Made by a program: the position numbers and the translations under genes. Positions 16,056-24,703 of a stretch of 64,000 bases of DNA are shown in pieces (position 1 is the first letter of the stretch; every line of letters starts with the position of its first letter). The notes under the pieces are model-generated. The model ran no database searches. It was given only the letters and a program-made list of their open reading frames with translations, and had not been told where the DNA came from. The DNA comes from CALCKU01 sp964534845 (GTDB lineage: Bacteria; Pseudomonadota; Alphaproteobacteria; Caulobacterales; Maricaulaceae). Location: assembly GCA_964534845.1 (NCBI GenBank), contig CAZHPV010000008.1, positions 1 to 64,000 of the forward strand, read 5' to 3'.

Positions 16056-17299
16056 CAGTCATATCTCTCGCGGTATTTGCGCACCACAATTAAAGCAATC
16101 ACGTTTAGCAAAAGGGTAATAATAAACAAGACAAGCCCCAAGGCGAAAGCTGCGAGTGTCTTGGGACTATCAAATTCCTGATCGCCCGTTAAAAGCGCCA
16201 CAATTTGCACAGTCACCGTTGTCACCGCTTCGAACGGATTTGCTGTCAGGTTTGCAGCCCGGCCTGCCGCCATAACCACAATCATAGTTTCGCCGATTGC
16301 ACGTGAAATCGCGAGCAAAAAGGCCCCGATAATGCCCGGTAAGGCTCCGGCGAAAATGACCTTTAACATGGTTTCAGACTTCGTCGCGCCCAAAGCATAA
16401 GAACCGTCTCGCAAAGACTGCGGAACCGCATTTATAACGTCATCGGACAGAGAGGAAATCAAGGGAATTATCATAACCCCCATAACGACCCCCGCTGAAA
16501 TCGCACTTTGTGTCGGTACGGAAAATCCCATATTTTCAGCCATAAGCCTGATGGTTGGACCGACGGTTAGCAAAGCGAAAAATCCGTAAACCACGGTCGG
16601 AATACCGGCCAATATCTCAATGGCAGGTTTGACAATGGCGCGCATACGCTTACTGGCATATTCTGACAGATAAATGGCGATCATGAGTCCTATAGGTCCG
16701 GCCACTGTAATCGCTATCAGCATGATTAAAAACGTCCCGGCAAATATAGGGACAGCCCCAAAAGCACCGGACTGACCGGCCTGATCCGCGCGCAAGGCTG
16801 TTTGCGGAGACCATTGTAATCCGAACAGAAATTCAGACGGGGACACTTGTTCAAAAAAGCGCCAACTTTCAAACACAAGGGACATTATAATTCCCAATGT
16901 GGTTAAAACCGCTATGGCCGAAAGCGCAATGAGGAACCCTTTAATGAACCTCTCGACATAGATACGCGCTCTGAAATCAACCGCAATAGTGCGGTTGCAA
17001 AGCATAATCACTGCTCCGGCGCTTAATATAAGCGCGGCAAGCCATAAAAAATTAAAGATAAAAGACGGCGCATCACCGGCACTTGCGCGCAATAGGATAC
17101 CGACAATGAAAACACCCAGTCCGGTAAGGCCGACAAGCCAGGCCGTCAAATAGCCATGATAGTTTGATTGCGAATGGAAAACCTCCCCATTCTGTCTGGC
17201 GGCAAGTAATTTATGACTCGCGGCACTCCGATTATAGGCAAAACCCCCTATGACAAGCACAGCGAGCAAGACAAGCATGTAGGACGTAATATTACTCAC
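16055..17299 (-). CDS. pstC: Phosphate ABC transporter permease PstC
   Basis: 414 residues from the GTG at 17299. A longer frame begins with a GTG at 17344, but that codon lies inside a perfect hairpin and would give a non-hydrophobic leader, so the shorter start is preferred. There are about eight membrane segments, with an N-terminal extension typical of the large alphaproteobacterial PstC, the Leu-Phe-Gly-Leu-Gln-Trp-Ser-Pro motif, and the permease loop Gly-Ala-Thr-Lys-Ser-Glu. It pairs with PstA. Confidence 0.93.
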   Translation of the reverse strand: MSNITSYMLVLLAVLVIGGFAYNRSAASHKLLAARQNGEVFHSQSNYHGYLTAWLVGLTGLGVFIVGILLRASAGDAPSFIFNFLWLAALILSAGAVIMLCNRTIAVDFRARIYVERFIKGFLIALSAIAVLTTLGIIMSLVFESWRFFEQVSPSEFLFGLQWSPQTALRADQAGQSGAFGAVPIFAGTFLIMLIAITVAGPIGLMIAIYLSEYASKRMRAIVKPAIEILAGIPTVVYGFFALLTVGPTIRLMAENMGFSVPTQSAISAGVVMGVMIIPLISSLSDDVINAVPQSLRDGSYALGATKSETMLKVIFAGALPGIIGAFLLAISRAIGETMIVVMAAGRAANLTANPFEAVTTVTVQIVALLTGDQEFDSPKTLAAFALGLVLFIITLLLNVIALIVVRKYRERYD

Positions 17300-17326
17300 T
17301 CTATCCCATTCACGGAGATTAAAACA

Positions 17327-17352
17327 ATAGGGCGGTGAAGACACCGCCCTAT
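17327..17352 (-). terminator. 11-bp perfect hairpin between pstS and pstC (attenuator)
   Basis: ATAGGGCGGTG (17327-17337) and CACCGCCCTAT (17342-17352) form an uninterrupted 11-bp stem with a 4-base loop. On the minus strand it is followed by TTGTTTTAAT. It should stop or slow most transcripts after pstS, so the binding protein is made in excess over the permease. Confidence 0.7.
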
Positions 17353-17407
17353 CCCTATAAATCGTTAGGAACGAATTTCCTACAGTTCATGGACAAATAA
17401 ATGCCAA

Positions 17408-18514
17408 TTACTGACTATATGCTGCAAGGTTTTCCACAGCTGAGCGGTATTTTTGTCGTTCTTGAGCTGGAAGCGGTACAAGACCTATCTCTTCGAGATA
17501 ACCGCCCGGCGCCCATGCCTGATCCGAGGTAAACTCTAGAGCATATTCCTTTAAGCCCGGCGTCAGTCCAACATGGTCTTTTTTGACATAAAAGAAAAGC
17601 GAACGCGACACGGGATATTGGCCCGAGGAAATATTTTCGAAAGTCGGCTCCGCGCCGTCCATGTTAGCCCCTTTTATCTTATCGGCATTCTGATCAAGGA
17701 AAGAATAGCCAAAAACACCCACCGCGCTCGGTGTATTGACCAGTGTTTGCACGAGTGCATTATCGTTTTCTCCGCCGTCAATCCACTTGCCGTCTTCACG
17801 TAAAGTATGCGAAACTGTTTTGAAGGCCTTTTTATCGGACTTACGTAAAGCCGCCAGACACGGGATCTTTTTAGCCCCGCCTTCCATAGCAATCTCGACA
17901 AAAGCGTCACGTGTTCCCGACGTTGGCGGCGGGCCATAGGCTTCTATAGTATTATCCGGTAAAGACGCGTTTACTTCAGACCATTTCTTATAAGGATTGG
18001 CCTGCATTGTACAATCTGTATCGGATGTCGGTACGGTCTTGGCAAAAGCCAGATAGACATCTTTGAGACCCATATTAATTGTGGGTGCGTCAATAGCATT
18101 GGCCATAACAATTCCGTCAAACCCGATTTTAACCTCGATAACACCCTCGACACCATTAGCCGCGCATTTGTCAAATTCGCTTTTTTTCTGACGGCGCGAC
18201 GAATTGGTCACATCTGCTGAGCCGCCGCCAGCACCTTCACAAAATAATTTATGTCCCCCGCCGGAGCCGGTAGATTCGACAATGACCTTATGGCCTGTTT
18301 TATTGCCAAATTCTTGCGCGACCTTGGTTGAAAATGGATAGACCGTAGAGGAACCTACCACGCGAATATCATTGCGTGCCGTGCTCGCTTGCGAACTGCT
18401 CGTAGAGGCAGAACTATCTGTTGAACCTGCCGTAGAGCCGGCGTTATCACTTCCGCCGCAGGCCGCTAAAGCAAGAGCACTCGTTGAACTTATAATTAAA
18501 TGTCTTAGTTTCAT
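17408..18514 (-). CDS. pstS: Phosphate-binding lipoprotein PstS
   Basis: 368 residues from the ATG at 18514, with GGAG seven bases upstream; a longer frame from 18607 overlaps the porin and lacks a signal. The signal peptide ends Leu-Ala-Ala-Cys-Gly-Gly, a lipobox, so the protein is anchored in the periplasm. A Ser/Thr/Ala-rich linker follows, then the phosphate-binding signature Val-Val-Gly-Ser-Ser-Thr-Val-Tyr-Pro-Phe, Ser-Thr-Gly-Ser-Gly-Gly-Gly, and Pro-Pro-Thr-Ser-Gly-Thr-Arg-Asp. It delivers phosphate to PstCAB. It is 25 bp after the porin and is separated from pstC by a hairpin. Confidence 0.95.
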   Translation of the reverse strand: MKLRHLIISSTSALALAACGGSDNAGSTAGSTDSSASTSSSQASTARNDIRVVGSSTVYPFSTKVAQEFGNKTGHKVIVESTGSGGGHKLFCEGAGGGSADVTNSSRRQKKSEFDKCAANGVEGVIEVKIGFDGIVMANAIDAPTINMGLKDVYLAFAKTVPTSDTDCTMQANPYKKWSEVNASLPDNTIEAYGPPPTSGTRDAFVEIAMEGGAKKIPCLAALRKSDKKAFKTVSHTLREDGKWIDGGENDNALVQTLVNTPSAVGVFGYSFLDQNADKIKGANMDGAEPTFENISSGQYPVSRSLFFYVKKDHVGLTPGLKEYALEFTSDQAWAPGGYLEEIGLVPLPAQERQKYRSAVENLAAYSQ

Positions 18515-18539
18515 AATTTGTCTCCAAAAGTCTGGGGCA

Positions 18540-19781
18540 TTAAAAGTCAAATTGCAGGCGTGCAATGAAACCGTCAACCGTATCGTCATTAAAGGCTCTC
18601 GCCACACCTGTTCCGTCTACGGGCTCGAACACGTCTCCAATACCAAGACTTGGCCCAACATTTAGCCCTGACAAAGTAGCATCAGCATTATAATAATTAA
18701 ACTGTATACGCGCATGTTTATGCAGCCACCAGTTTATACCGGCGGCAAATGTATTCAGATCGCCCCCCTGAATACCTTCATCCGTAAGGTCGAGCTGGTC
18801 ATAACGCGCATTAATTGAAACGGCACCCCAGCCGCCTTCTGTGACGGGATTGTCAACGGTAACGCGCTTAAATTTACCAATCGAGTAATTGCGCTTACCG
18901 CCAAAGACATAACCGCCGCCAATGGACCATCCGTTAAAACTTGGGTCATCCGTACAGACAGTTGAACCTTCCACGCAATCTGCATTTACAATTGTATATT
19001 CAGCTATGGCCCAAGCCGAACCAAAAAGCGCGCCAAATTCAGCGCCTAAAAATGTATCACTATCGGCGATACGTCCGGTTGAGATAATTCGGTCTGTGCT
19101 TTCAACAAAGGGACGCTGTCTATAGCGCAGATCATCTGCATCATTTTGATCCCGGTAACGAAAAGAGGCTCCCAAATGGACCAACTTATCTGTATCAACA
19201 TCAAACTTATAAACACCGCGGCCCGCAAGAGCGATACCTTCAACGCCGCCAGCTTGGTTTTCAATCGCTTCAAGGTTTTCGCCAAACACACCGAGTTGCA
19301 ACAGGTAATTATCAGATTTTGTCGCAATTTCGAAACCGACACGGCGGTCAAGCTGGAAGGCGTCTGTAAAGGCCGCACGCTCAATCAGGGCCTCATCCAA
19401 AGAAGAATTGGCTTCTTCCAATGAATTCTGCGTTTTAAAATGACCTGCTTTAAAACTGATCTGACTACCACTGGGTTTCCATTCCAAATAAGCATCTTCG
19501 AGATTAACATCTCCGCCCTCATCAAATGTCACTTCCAGTTTATACTTCAAGTTTTTCCCATATTGCCCCGACCCCTTAAGACGCGCGCGGCGTAGGGCAG
19601 TTGAACTAAAGTCAAAATCTGCATTATCAGCATCACCCGTGGCATAATCCACATGTAAACGGCCTCCAAGTTTCACCGTGAAATCTTGGGCTATTGCCGC
19701 CTCACTTATAGCCAACAATCCCACTATGGGCGCAGCTTTTAAAACGTTCAAACAAGTTGAACGGTAAAGTTTCGTTACCAT
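18540..19781 (-). CDS. Phosphate-selective porin (OprO/OprP family)
   Basis: 413 residues. A signal peptide ends at about residue 32 (Ala-Ile-Ala-Gln). The mature protein starts Gly-Gly-Arg-Leu-His-Val-Asp-Tyr and shows alternating beta-strands with the family features Arg-Arg-Ala-Arg-Leu (after the first strands), Phe-Asp-Glu-Gly-Gly-Asp-Val, Glu-Asp-Ala-Tyr-Leu-Glu-Trp, Phe-Lys-Ala-Gly-His-Phe-Lys, and a terminal Leu-Gln-Phe-Asp-Phe outer-membrane signal. It would admit phosphate or polyphosphate across the outer membrane. A Pho box lies 107 bp upstream and pstS follows directly. Confidence 0.9.
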   Translation of the reverse strand: MVTKLYRSTCLNVLKAAPIVGLLAISEAAIAQDFTVKLGGRLHVDYATGDADNADFDFSSTALRRARLKGSGQYGKNLKYKLEVTFDEGGDVNLEDAYLEWKPSGSQISFKAGHFKTQNSLEEANSSLDEALIERAAFTDAFQLDRRVGFEIATKSDNYLLQLGVFGENLEAIENQAGGVEGIALAGRGVYKFDVDTDKLVHLGASFRYRDQNDADDLRYRQRPFVESTDRIISTGRIADSDTFLGAEFGALFGSAWAIAEYTIVNADCVEGSTVCTDDPSFNGWSIGGGYVFGGKRNYSIGKFKRVTVDNPVTEGGWGAVSINARYDQLDLTDEGIQGGDLNTFAAGINWWLHKHARIQFNYYNADATLSGLNVGPSLGIGDVFEPVDGTGVARAFNDDTVDGFIARLQFDF

Positions 19782-19887
19782 TTTCTAACCTCTGTTTATC
19801 GCGGATTACACCGCATAGCCTCTTCACCTCATTTACGAGGCATAGCGGCGTATAACCCGAGTCTCGTCACAGTTATTTAAACCTTTT

Positions 19888-19905
19888 GTGACAGTTTTAT
19901 GAAAA
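19888..19905 (-). promoter_or_regulatory. Pho box upstream of the porin-pst operon
   Basis: On the minus strand the sequence reads TTTTCAT-AAAA-CTGTCAC, matching the 7-4-7 PhoB consensus CTGTCAT-A-rich-CTGTCA(C/T) at nearly all positions; the second half is exact. It is 107 bp before the porin ATG. A further CTGTGAC occurs at 19866-19872. PhoB control under phosphate starvation is the natural inference. Confidence 0.7.
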
Positions 19906-20069
19906 TTGAGCCTTTAGCCTGCAGCCGTAAAATCCCAGAAATAGCCCGCTGCAACACTGGACAAAAAAACAGTGTTTAGGCGCTCATTCAAGAGATTTAA
20001 ACGGCAAGGGAATTCAAAAACAGGCCATAACCAAGAGCCTAATATACGCAGTGGTAATAAGTCCGGTGG

Positions 20070-21578
20070 TTAGAGTTTATTTTTGAAAATCCGGCGTCGT
20101 TCTATAGATGACGGAATATGCATAGACTCTCGATATTTCGCAACCGTACGGCGCGCTATATCAATGCCTTGTGCCCGTAATAAATCAACTAATTTATCAT
20201 CGGATTTAACGGTCGTGGCTGTTTCCTCATCAATAAGAATTTTAATCTTATGACGGACAGCCTCCGCGCTATGCGCATCACCCCCATCAAGTGAGGGAAT
20301 TGAAGCGGTAAAGAAATATTTCAGCTCAAACATACCGCGCGGTGTCGACATATATTTGTTAGATGTCACACGGCTGACCGTACTTTCATGCATCTCAATA
20401 GCATCGGCTACATTACGCAAGTTAAGCGGACGCAGATGATCAACCCCGTAAGCAAAAAACCCGTCTTGCTGTTTTACAATTTCCGTTGTGACTTTCAAAA
20501 TTGTACGGGCGCGTTGATCCAGAGATTTAACCAACCAATTGGCATTCTGGTGACATTCCGTCATGAACATTTTGGTATCTTCATCACTATCAAGCGCGCA
20601 AATTTCTGCAAAATACCGGTTATCCACCAATACGCGCGGCAGATTATCCGAGTTTAACTCGACAGCCCAACCGCCTTGCGCAGTTTCGCGAATAAAAACG
20701 TCAGGCTCGACGATTGCAGCCATATCTCCGCCGTAAATCAGACCCGGCTTGGGCGCCAGTTTCTTCAAACGCGCAATATACTCGCCTAAGGCCTCAGCCG
20801 ATAAGCCACAGATCCGTTTAAGTTTGCCCAGATCATGTTTCGCCAATAATTCTAAATTATCCAGTAAGGCTTCCATTGGAGCGTCAAGCTCGGCAGTCTC
20901 GCGGAGCTGTAAAGCCAGGCACTCCTTTAGCGAGCGCGCAAAAACACCCGTAGGTTCAAAAGTCTGCAAGGTTGTTAGAAGTGATTCAACGCGGTTGGCA
21001 CTCACGCCCAAACGCTCGGCAATGTCCGGGATTTGCGCCCGCAAATATCCGTTTTCATCAACGCAATCTATCAGGTTTTGCGCAATCATACGCTCTGAGG
21101 GATCGTGAATGGCTAAAGCCATTTGCTCATATAAAACCTCTGAGAGGGTTTTTTCCGCTGCGCGGTTATCAGCAGCATTATATTCGGAATTTCCGTTAAA
21201 CGAGCCTCCCTTATTGGATTTCGACCAATCAACAGACCCGCCAACATCAACGGCCGCAGCGCTGAGCTCTGAGACGGTTGCTTCACTATCAATGGCAGAG
21301 GCAGGGGCATCCAGTTCCCCTGTCATAGCCGCAGGCGCTTCAAGAGAAATATTTTCAAATCCGGTTTCGTTTTCGGATGACCCCAGATCAGCATCCTCGC
21401 CGCGCCGGTTTTCTTCACCCGTACCGCGCTCCAGCAAGGGATTGCTTTCTAACTGCTCTTCAACAAAAGCCGCCAGTTCGATGTTTGAAAGCTGCAACAG
21501 TTTAATCGCCTGCTGCAATTGCGGCGTCATCACAAGTGATTGTGTTTGCCGAGCCTGTAATTTTGGCGCCATCGCCAT
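20070..21578 (-). CDS. rpoN: RNA polymerase sigma-54 factor
   Basis: 502 residues from the ATG at 21578 (AGGTG upstream; a GTG at 21587 is also possible). Region I is Gln/Leu-rich (Gln-Ser-Leu-Val-Met-Thr-Pro-Gln-Leu-Gln-Gln-Ala-Ile-Lys-Leu), the linker is acidic, and the C-terminus has the RpoN box Ala-Arg-Arg-Thr-Val-Ala-Lys-Tyr-Arg-Glu that contacts the -24 element. It is divergent from trpF. hpf and ptsN, normally the next genes, are displaced by the porin-pst block. Confidence 0.95.
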   Translation of the reverse strand: MAMAPKLQARQTQSLVMTPQLQQAIKLLQLSNIELAAFVEEQLESNPLLERGTGEENRRGEDADLGSSENETGFENISLEAPAAMTGELDAPASAIDSEATVSELSAAAVDVGGSVDWSKSNKGGSFNGNSEYNAADNRAAEKTLSEVLYEQMALAIHDPSERMIAQNLIDCVDENGYLRAQIPDIAERLGVSANRVESLLTTLQTFEPTGVFARSLKECLALQLRETAELDAPMEALLDNLELLAKHDLGKLKRICGLSAEALGEYIARLKKLAPKPGLIYGGDMAAIVEPDVFIRETAQGGWAVELNSDNLPRVLVDNRYFAEICALDSDEDTKMFMTECHQNANWLVKSLDQRARTILKVTTEIVKQQDGFFAYGVDHLRPLNLRNVADAIEMHESTVSRVTSNKYMSTPRGMFELKYFFTASIPSLDGGDAHSAEAVRHKIKILIDEETATTVKSDDKLVDLLRAQGIDIARRTVAKYRESMHIPSSIERRRIFKNKL

Positions 21579-21747
21579 ATTATTCACCTATATCCACCAC
21601 GATCCGGATTTTTCCGGTATCCTTTGTTCAGTCTATTAGAGGAAAAGGCTTAAAATATTGTTTCGGCATGAAAATTGCTTAAATGCGCATTCTCGATACC
21701 CTCAAATTATATTGACACCACCCGCACCACGCGCCAATCAGCCTGAT

Positions 21748-22416
21748 ATGTCCAACCGCGCTTACAGCCATACTGAAAATATCTCAGCTAAAATATGCGG
21801 GCTCACGCGAGAGGTCGATATTGAAAGCGCCGTCCGCTACGGCGCGAGATTTCTCGGCTTTATTGTGGAAGCCTCCTCAAAGCGCCGCTTAAGCGTAGCG
21901 CAAGCCGCCAAATTGGCTGGCCCCGTACGCGGTATCGTCTCGCGTGTCGCGGTGACGGTAAATGCCACGGACTCGCTGCTTTCGCGCATAACGAAGGACA
22001 TGGCTCCGGATTTCATACAATGTCACGGTGAGGAAACGGTGGAACATATTGCGTATATCAGACAAAAATTTGACGTAAAAATTATCAAAGCCGTTCCCAT
22101 AGCCTCCCTAAACGACATCAAAACCGCCCATGAATATGCCGGTATCGCAGATTACATCCTCTATGATGCCAAACCGCCCAAAGGCAGCGATATTCGCGGC
22201 GGACATGGCACACGAATAGACTGGCCGCTTATAAAAAGCGCTCCCCGTCCCAAACAGTTTTTTCTCGCCGGCGGTCTTGGTCCTGAAAATGTGACGCAAG
22301 CCATAAAGCAGACGGGGGCGTCTTTTGTTGACGTTAGCACTGGCGTTGAAGCCCGCGCAGGCGTAAAAGAAGTCCGCAAAATTAAGGCCTTTATGGACGC
22401 GGTGAATAGCTTATAA
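21748..22416 (+). CDS. trpF: Phosphoribosylanthranilate isomerase
   Basis: 222 residues from the ATG at 21748; an upstream in-frame start at 21658 would add an unrelated Pro-rich leader. The enzyme performs the Amadori rearrangement in tryptophan synthesis. The catalytic Cys is Cys17 in Ala-Lys-Ile-Cys-Gly-Leu, the catalytic Asp is in Leu-Tyr-Asp-Ala-Lys, and the phosphate-binding loops Ala-Gly-Gly-Leu-Gly-Pro-Glu-Asn and Asp-Val-Ser-Thr-Gly-Val-Glu are present. It is first in the trpF-trpB-trpA operon, divergent from rpoN. Confidence 0.93.
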   Translation: MSNRAYSHTENISAKICGLTREVDIESAVRYGARFLGFIVEASSKRRLSVAQAAKLAGPVRGIVSRVAVTVNATDSLLSRITKDMAPDFIQCHGEETVEHIAYIRQKFDVKIIKAVPIASLNDIKTAHEYAGIADYILYDAKPPKGSDIRGGHGTRIDWPLIKSAPRPKQFFLAGGLGPENVTQAIKQTGASFVDVSTGVEARAGVKEVRKIKAFMDAVNSL

Positions 22417-22443
22417 GCCCCCGAAACACTATCTGGATACGAG

Positions 22444-23706
22444 ATGACAAAATTAGACAATATAGATGTGCCTGATGAAAACGGGCGGTTTGGAAATTTT
22501 GGCGGGCGCTATGTTTCCGAAACTCTTATGCCGCCCATTCTGGAACTGGAAGCCGCCTATAGAGAAGCCAAAGCCGATCCACGCTTTCTCGCGGAACTGG
22601 ACGATTTTTTTGCCCATTATGTCGGACGCCCCAGCCCGCTTTATTATGCCGAACGCCTGACTGAATTTGCACAAGAAAAAAACGGCGGTAAAGCCGCCAA
22701 GATTTATTTTAAACGCGATGAGCTAAACCATACCGGCGCCCATAAAATCAATAATTGCATGGGGCAAATCCTGCTGGCCAAACGTATGGGCAAAACCCGT
22801 ATCATTGCCGAAACGGGGGCCGGCCAGCACGGTGTGGCCACCGCCACAGTTGCCGCCCGCTTTGGTCTAAAATGTATCGTCTATATGGGCGCGACCGACA
22901 TTGTGCGCCAGAAACCCAATGTCTTTCGTATGCGCTTACTCGGCGCTGAAGTCCGCGCCGTGCATAGCGGTACGGCCACGCTTAAAGACGCGATGAATGA
23001 AGCCTTGCGCGACTGGGTAACAAATGTGGCTGACACATTTTACTGCATCGGCACAGTAGCCGGCCCGCATCCCTACCCTGCCATGGTCAGGGATTTTCAG
23101 GCTATTATTGGTCGCGAAGCCAAAGCCCAGATTTTAGAGCGCGAGGGCCGCCTACCCGATGCTTTAGTCGCCTGTATTGGTGGCGGCTCAAATGCAATGG
23201 GCCTGTTTCATGAATTTGTGCCTGACACATCTGTGCGCCTTATCGGAGTCGAAGCCGCAGGACGCGGCGTTGAGAGCGGATTACATGCCGCGAGCCTGAC
23301 AGGCGGCACGCCGGGCGTGCTGCACGGCAACCGGACTTATCTTTTACAAGACGAGCACGGCCAAATCAAAGACGCCCATTCCATCTCCGCAGGGCTGGAC
23401 TATCCCGGCATCGGCCCCGAGCATGCCTATCTCCATGATATGGGGCGTGCCGAATATGTCTCGGCCACTGACGCAGAGGCCCTGCACTGGTTTCAAGAAT
23501 GCGCACGCCTTGAAGGCATCCTCCCTGCCCTTGAACCTTCCCACGCCCTCCCGCGTGCTTTTGATCTGGCGGGAGAGCTCGGCGAAGACGGGCTTATCAT
23601 CATGAATATGTGTGGACGCGGCGATAAGGATGTTTTCACGATTGCGGACGCTCTGGGCGAGCATATTAGTGAAGGCACGGATGCGGAAAATGGGAAGGCT
23701 TATTAA
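22444..23706 (+). CDS. trpB: Tryptophan synthase beta chain
   Basis: 420 residues. The PLP lysine is Lys101 in His-Thr-Gly-Ala-His-Lys-Ile-Asn-Asn; Gly-Arg-Pro-Ser-Pro-Leu, Glu-Thr-Gly-Ala-Gly-Gln-His-Gly and Gly-Gly-Gly-Ser-Asn-Ala-Met-Gly are all intact. It condenses indole with serine. It starts 27 bp after trpF and precedes trpA by 75 bp. Confidence 0.97.
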   Translation: MTKLDNIDVPDENGRFGNFGGRYVSETLMPPILELEAAYREAKADPRFLAELDDFFAHYVGRPSPLYYAERLTEFAQEKNGGKAAKIYFKRDELNHTGAHKINNCMGQILLAKRMGKTRIIAETGAGQHGVATATVAARFGLKCIVYMGATDIVRQKPNVFRMRLLGAEVRAVHSGTATLKDAMNEALRDWVTNVADTFYCIGTVAGPHPYPAMVRDFQAIIGREAKAQILEREGRLPDALVACIGGGSNAMGLFHEFVPDTSVRLIGVEAAGRGVESGLHAASLTGGTPGVLHGNRTYLLQDEHGQIKDAHSISAGLDYPGIGPEHAYLHDMGRAEYVSATDAEALHWFQECARLEGILPALEPSHALPRAFDLAGELGEDGLIIMNMCGRGDKDVFTIADALGEHISEGTDAENGKAY

Positions 23707-23781
23707 GACGAGCCACCGCATGACCAATTTTGTTAAATGCTACTAGAAATAACACGGTAAAAGACTTAAGCGACCCCTGAC

Positions 23782-24585
23782 ATGACCCAAAGAATTAATC
23801 AGACCTTCGCAAACCTGAAAGCCAAAGGACAAACCGCCTTTATTGCTTATATAATGGGCGGCGATCCAGACCGCGCGGTCTCGCAAAAAATCCTGAATGC
23901 TCTACCCGAAGCGGGTGTGGATATTATCGAGCTTGGCATGCCTTTTACAGACCCCGCTGCCGACGGCCCGACCATTGAAGAGGCAGGGCTTCGTAGTTTA
24001 GCGGCGGGGACAACCCTAACAAGCGTTCTCGACATGGCCGCAGAGTTTCGCAAAACCAATGACACCATACCGCTTATCATTATGGGTTACTGTAATCCCG
24101 TTCATCATATGGGCTATCAGGCGTTTTCCAAATCTGCAAAAGAGGCCGGTATTGACGGCGCCATTATTGTCGACTTACCGCCCGAGGAAGACACGGAGCT
24201 ACGCCTTGCTTTTGAAAAATATGACCTTGCCCTTATCCGTCTGGCAACGCCCACAACGGACGAGACCCGCCTGCCCCGCGTTGTTAACGGCACAAAGGGT
24301 TTTGTCTATTATGTCTCTATGACTGGCATAACAGGCGCAAAACTTAATGCGGCGGGATCAGGCGTCGGGTCTATAAAAGATCAGGTCAAAAAGCTTCGCA
24401 CAGCCAGCGGACTGCCTGTTGTCGTAGGCTTCGGGGTTAAAACCCCCGATCATGCGCGTAATATAGCCCAAAAGGCTGACGGTGTTGTTGTTGGTTCGGC
24501 CATTGTTAAAACCTTACATGAAGACGGGCCGCGCGCCGCACTTACCCTCACGGCCAGTTTATCAAAGGCTGTCCACGAAGCTTAA
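23782..24585 (+). CDS. trpA: Tryptophan synthase alpha chain
   Basis: 267 residues. The catalytic residues are Glu50 (Ile-Ile-Glu-Leu-Gly-Met-Pro) and Asp61 (Ala-Ala-Asp-Gly-Pro), one position beyond the E. coli numbering. Phosphate loops Ser-Met-Thr-Gly-Ile-Thr-Gly and Val-Gly-Phe-Gly-Val are present. It cleaves indole-3-glycerol phosphate and passes indole to TrpB. accD, a common downstream neighbour, is not here. Confidence 0.96.
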   Translation: MTQRINQTFANLKAKGQTAFIAYIMGGDPDRAVSQKILNALPEAGVDIIELGMPFTDPAADGPTIEEAGLRSLAAGTTLTSVLDMAAEFRKTNDTIPLIIMGYCNPVHHMGYQAFSKSAKEAGIDGAIIVDLPPEEDTELRLAFEKYDLALIRLATPTTDETRLPRVVNGTKGFVYYVSMTGITGAKLNAAGSGVGSIKDQVKKLRTASGLPVVVGFGVKTPDHARNIAQKADGVVVGSAIVKTLHEDGPRAALTLTASLSKAVHEA

Positions 24586-24648
24586 CCTGGCGGTTATGAT
24601 TGTCGATAAGAAAGATTAATCTGGCCATATTCTTCTTTTCAGCGCCCC

Positions 24649-24666
24649 GTATTTATGAATAAATAC
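24649..24666. promoter_or_regulatory. Perfect 18-bp dyad upstream of the DMGDH-like gene
   Basis: GTATTTAT-GA-ATAAATAC is a perfect 8-bp inverted repeat with a 2-base centre, ending 37 bp before the ATG at 24704. Its form suits a dimeric repressor or activator. There is no T-run to suggest a terminator for trpA. Confidence 0.4.
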
Positions 24667-24703
24667 CCGAACTTATACATTAGCACTTCGCTGAAAGTCG
24701 GAT

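Noticed and set aside
17300..17344. pstC start at GTG 17344
   Set aside because: The codon is inside a perfect hairpin and gives a non-hydrophobic leader; GTG 17299 fits the family better.
21109..21639. Long plus-strand open frame antisense to rpoN
   Set aside because: It is the mirror of a well-supported gene, Ser/Ala rich, without motif or ribosome-binding site.
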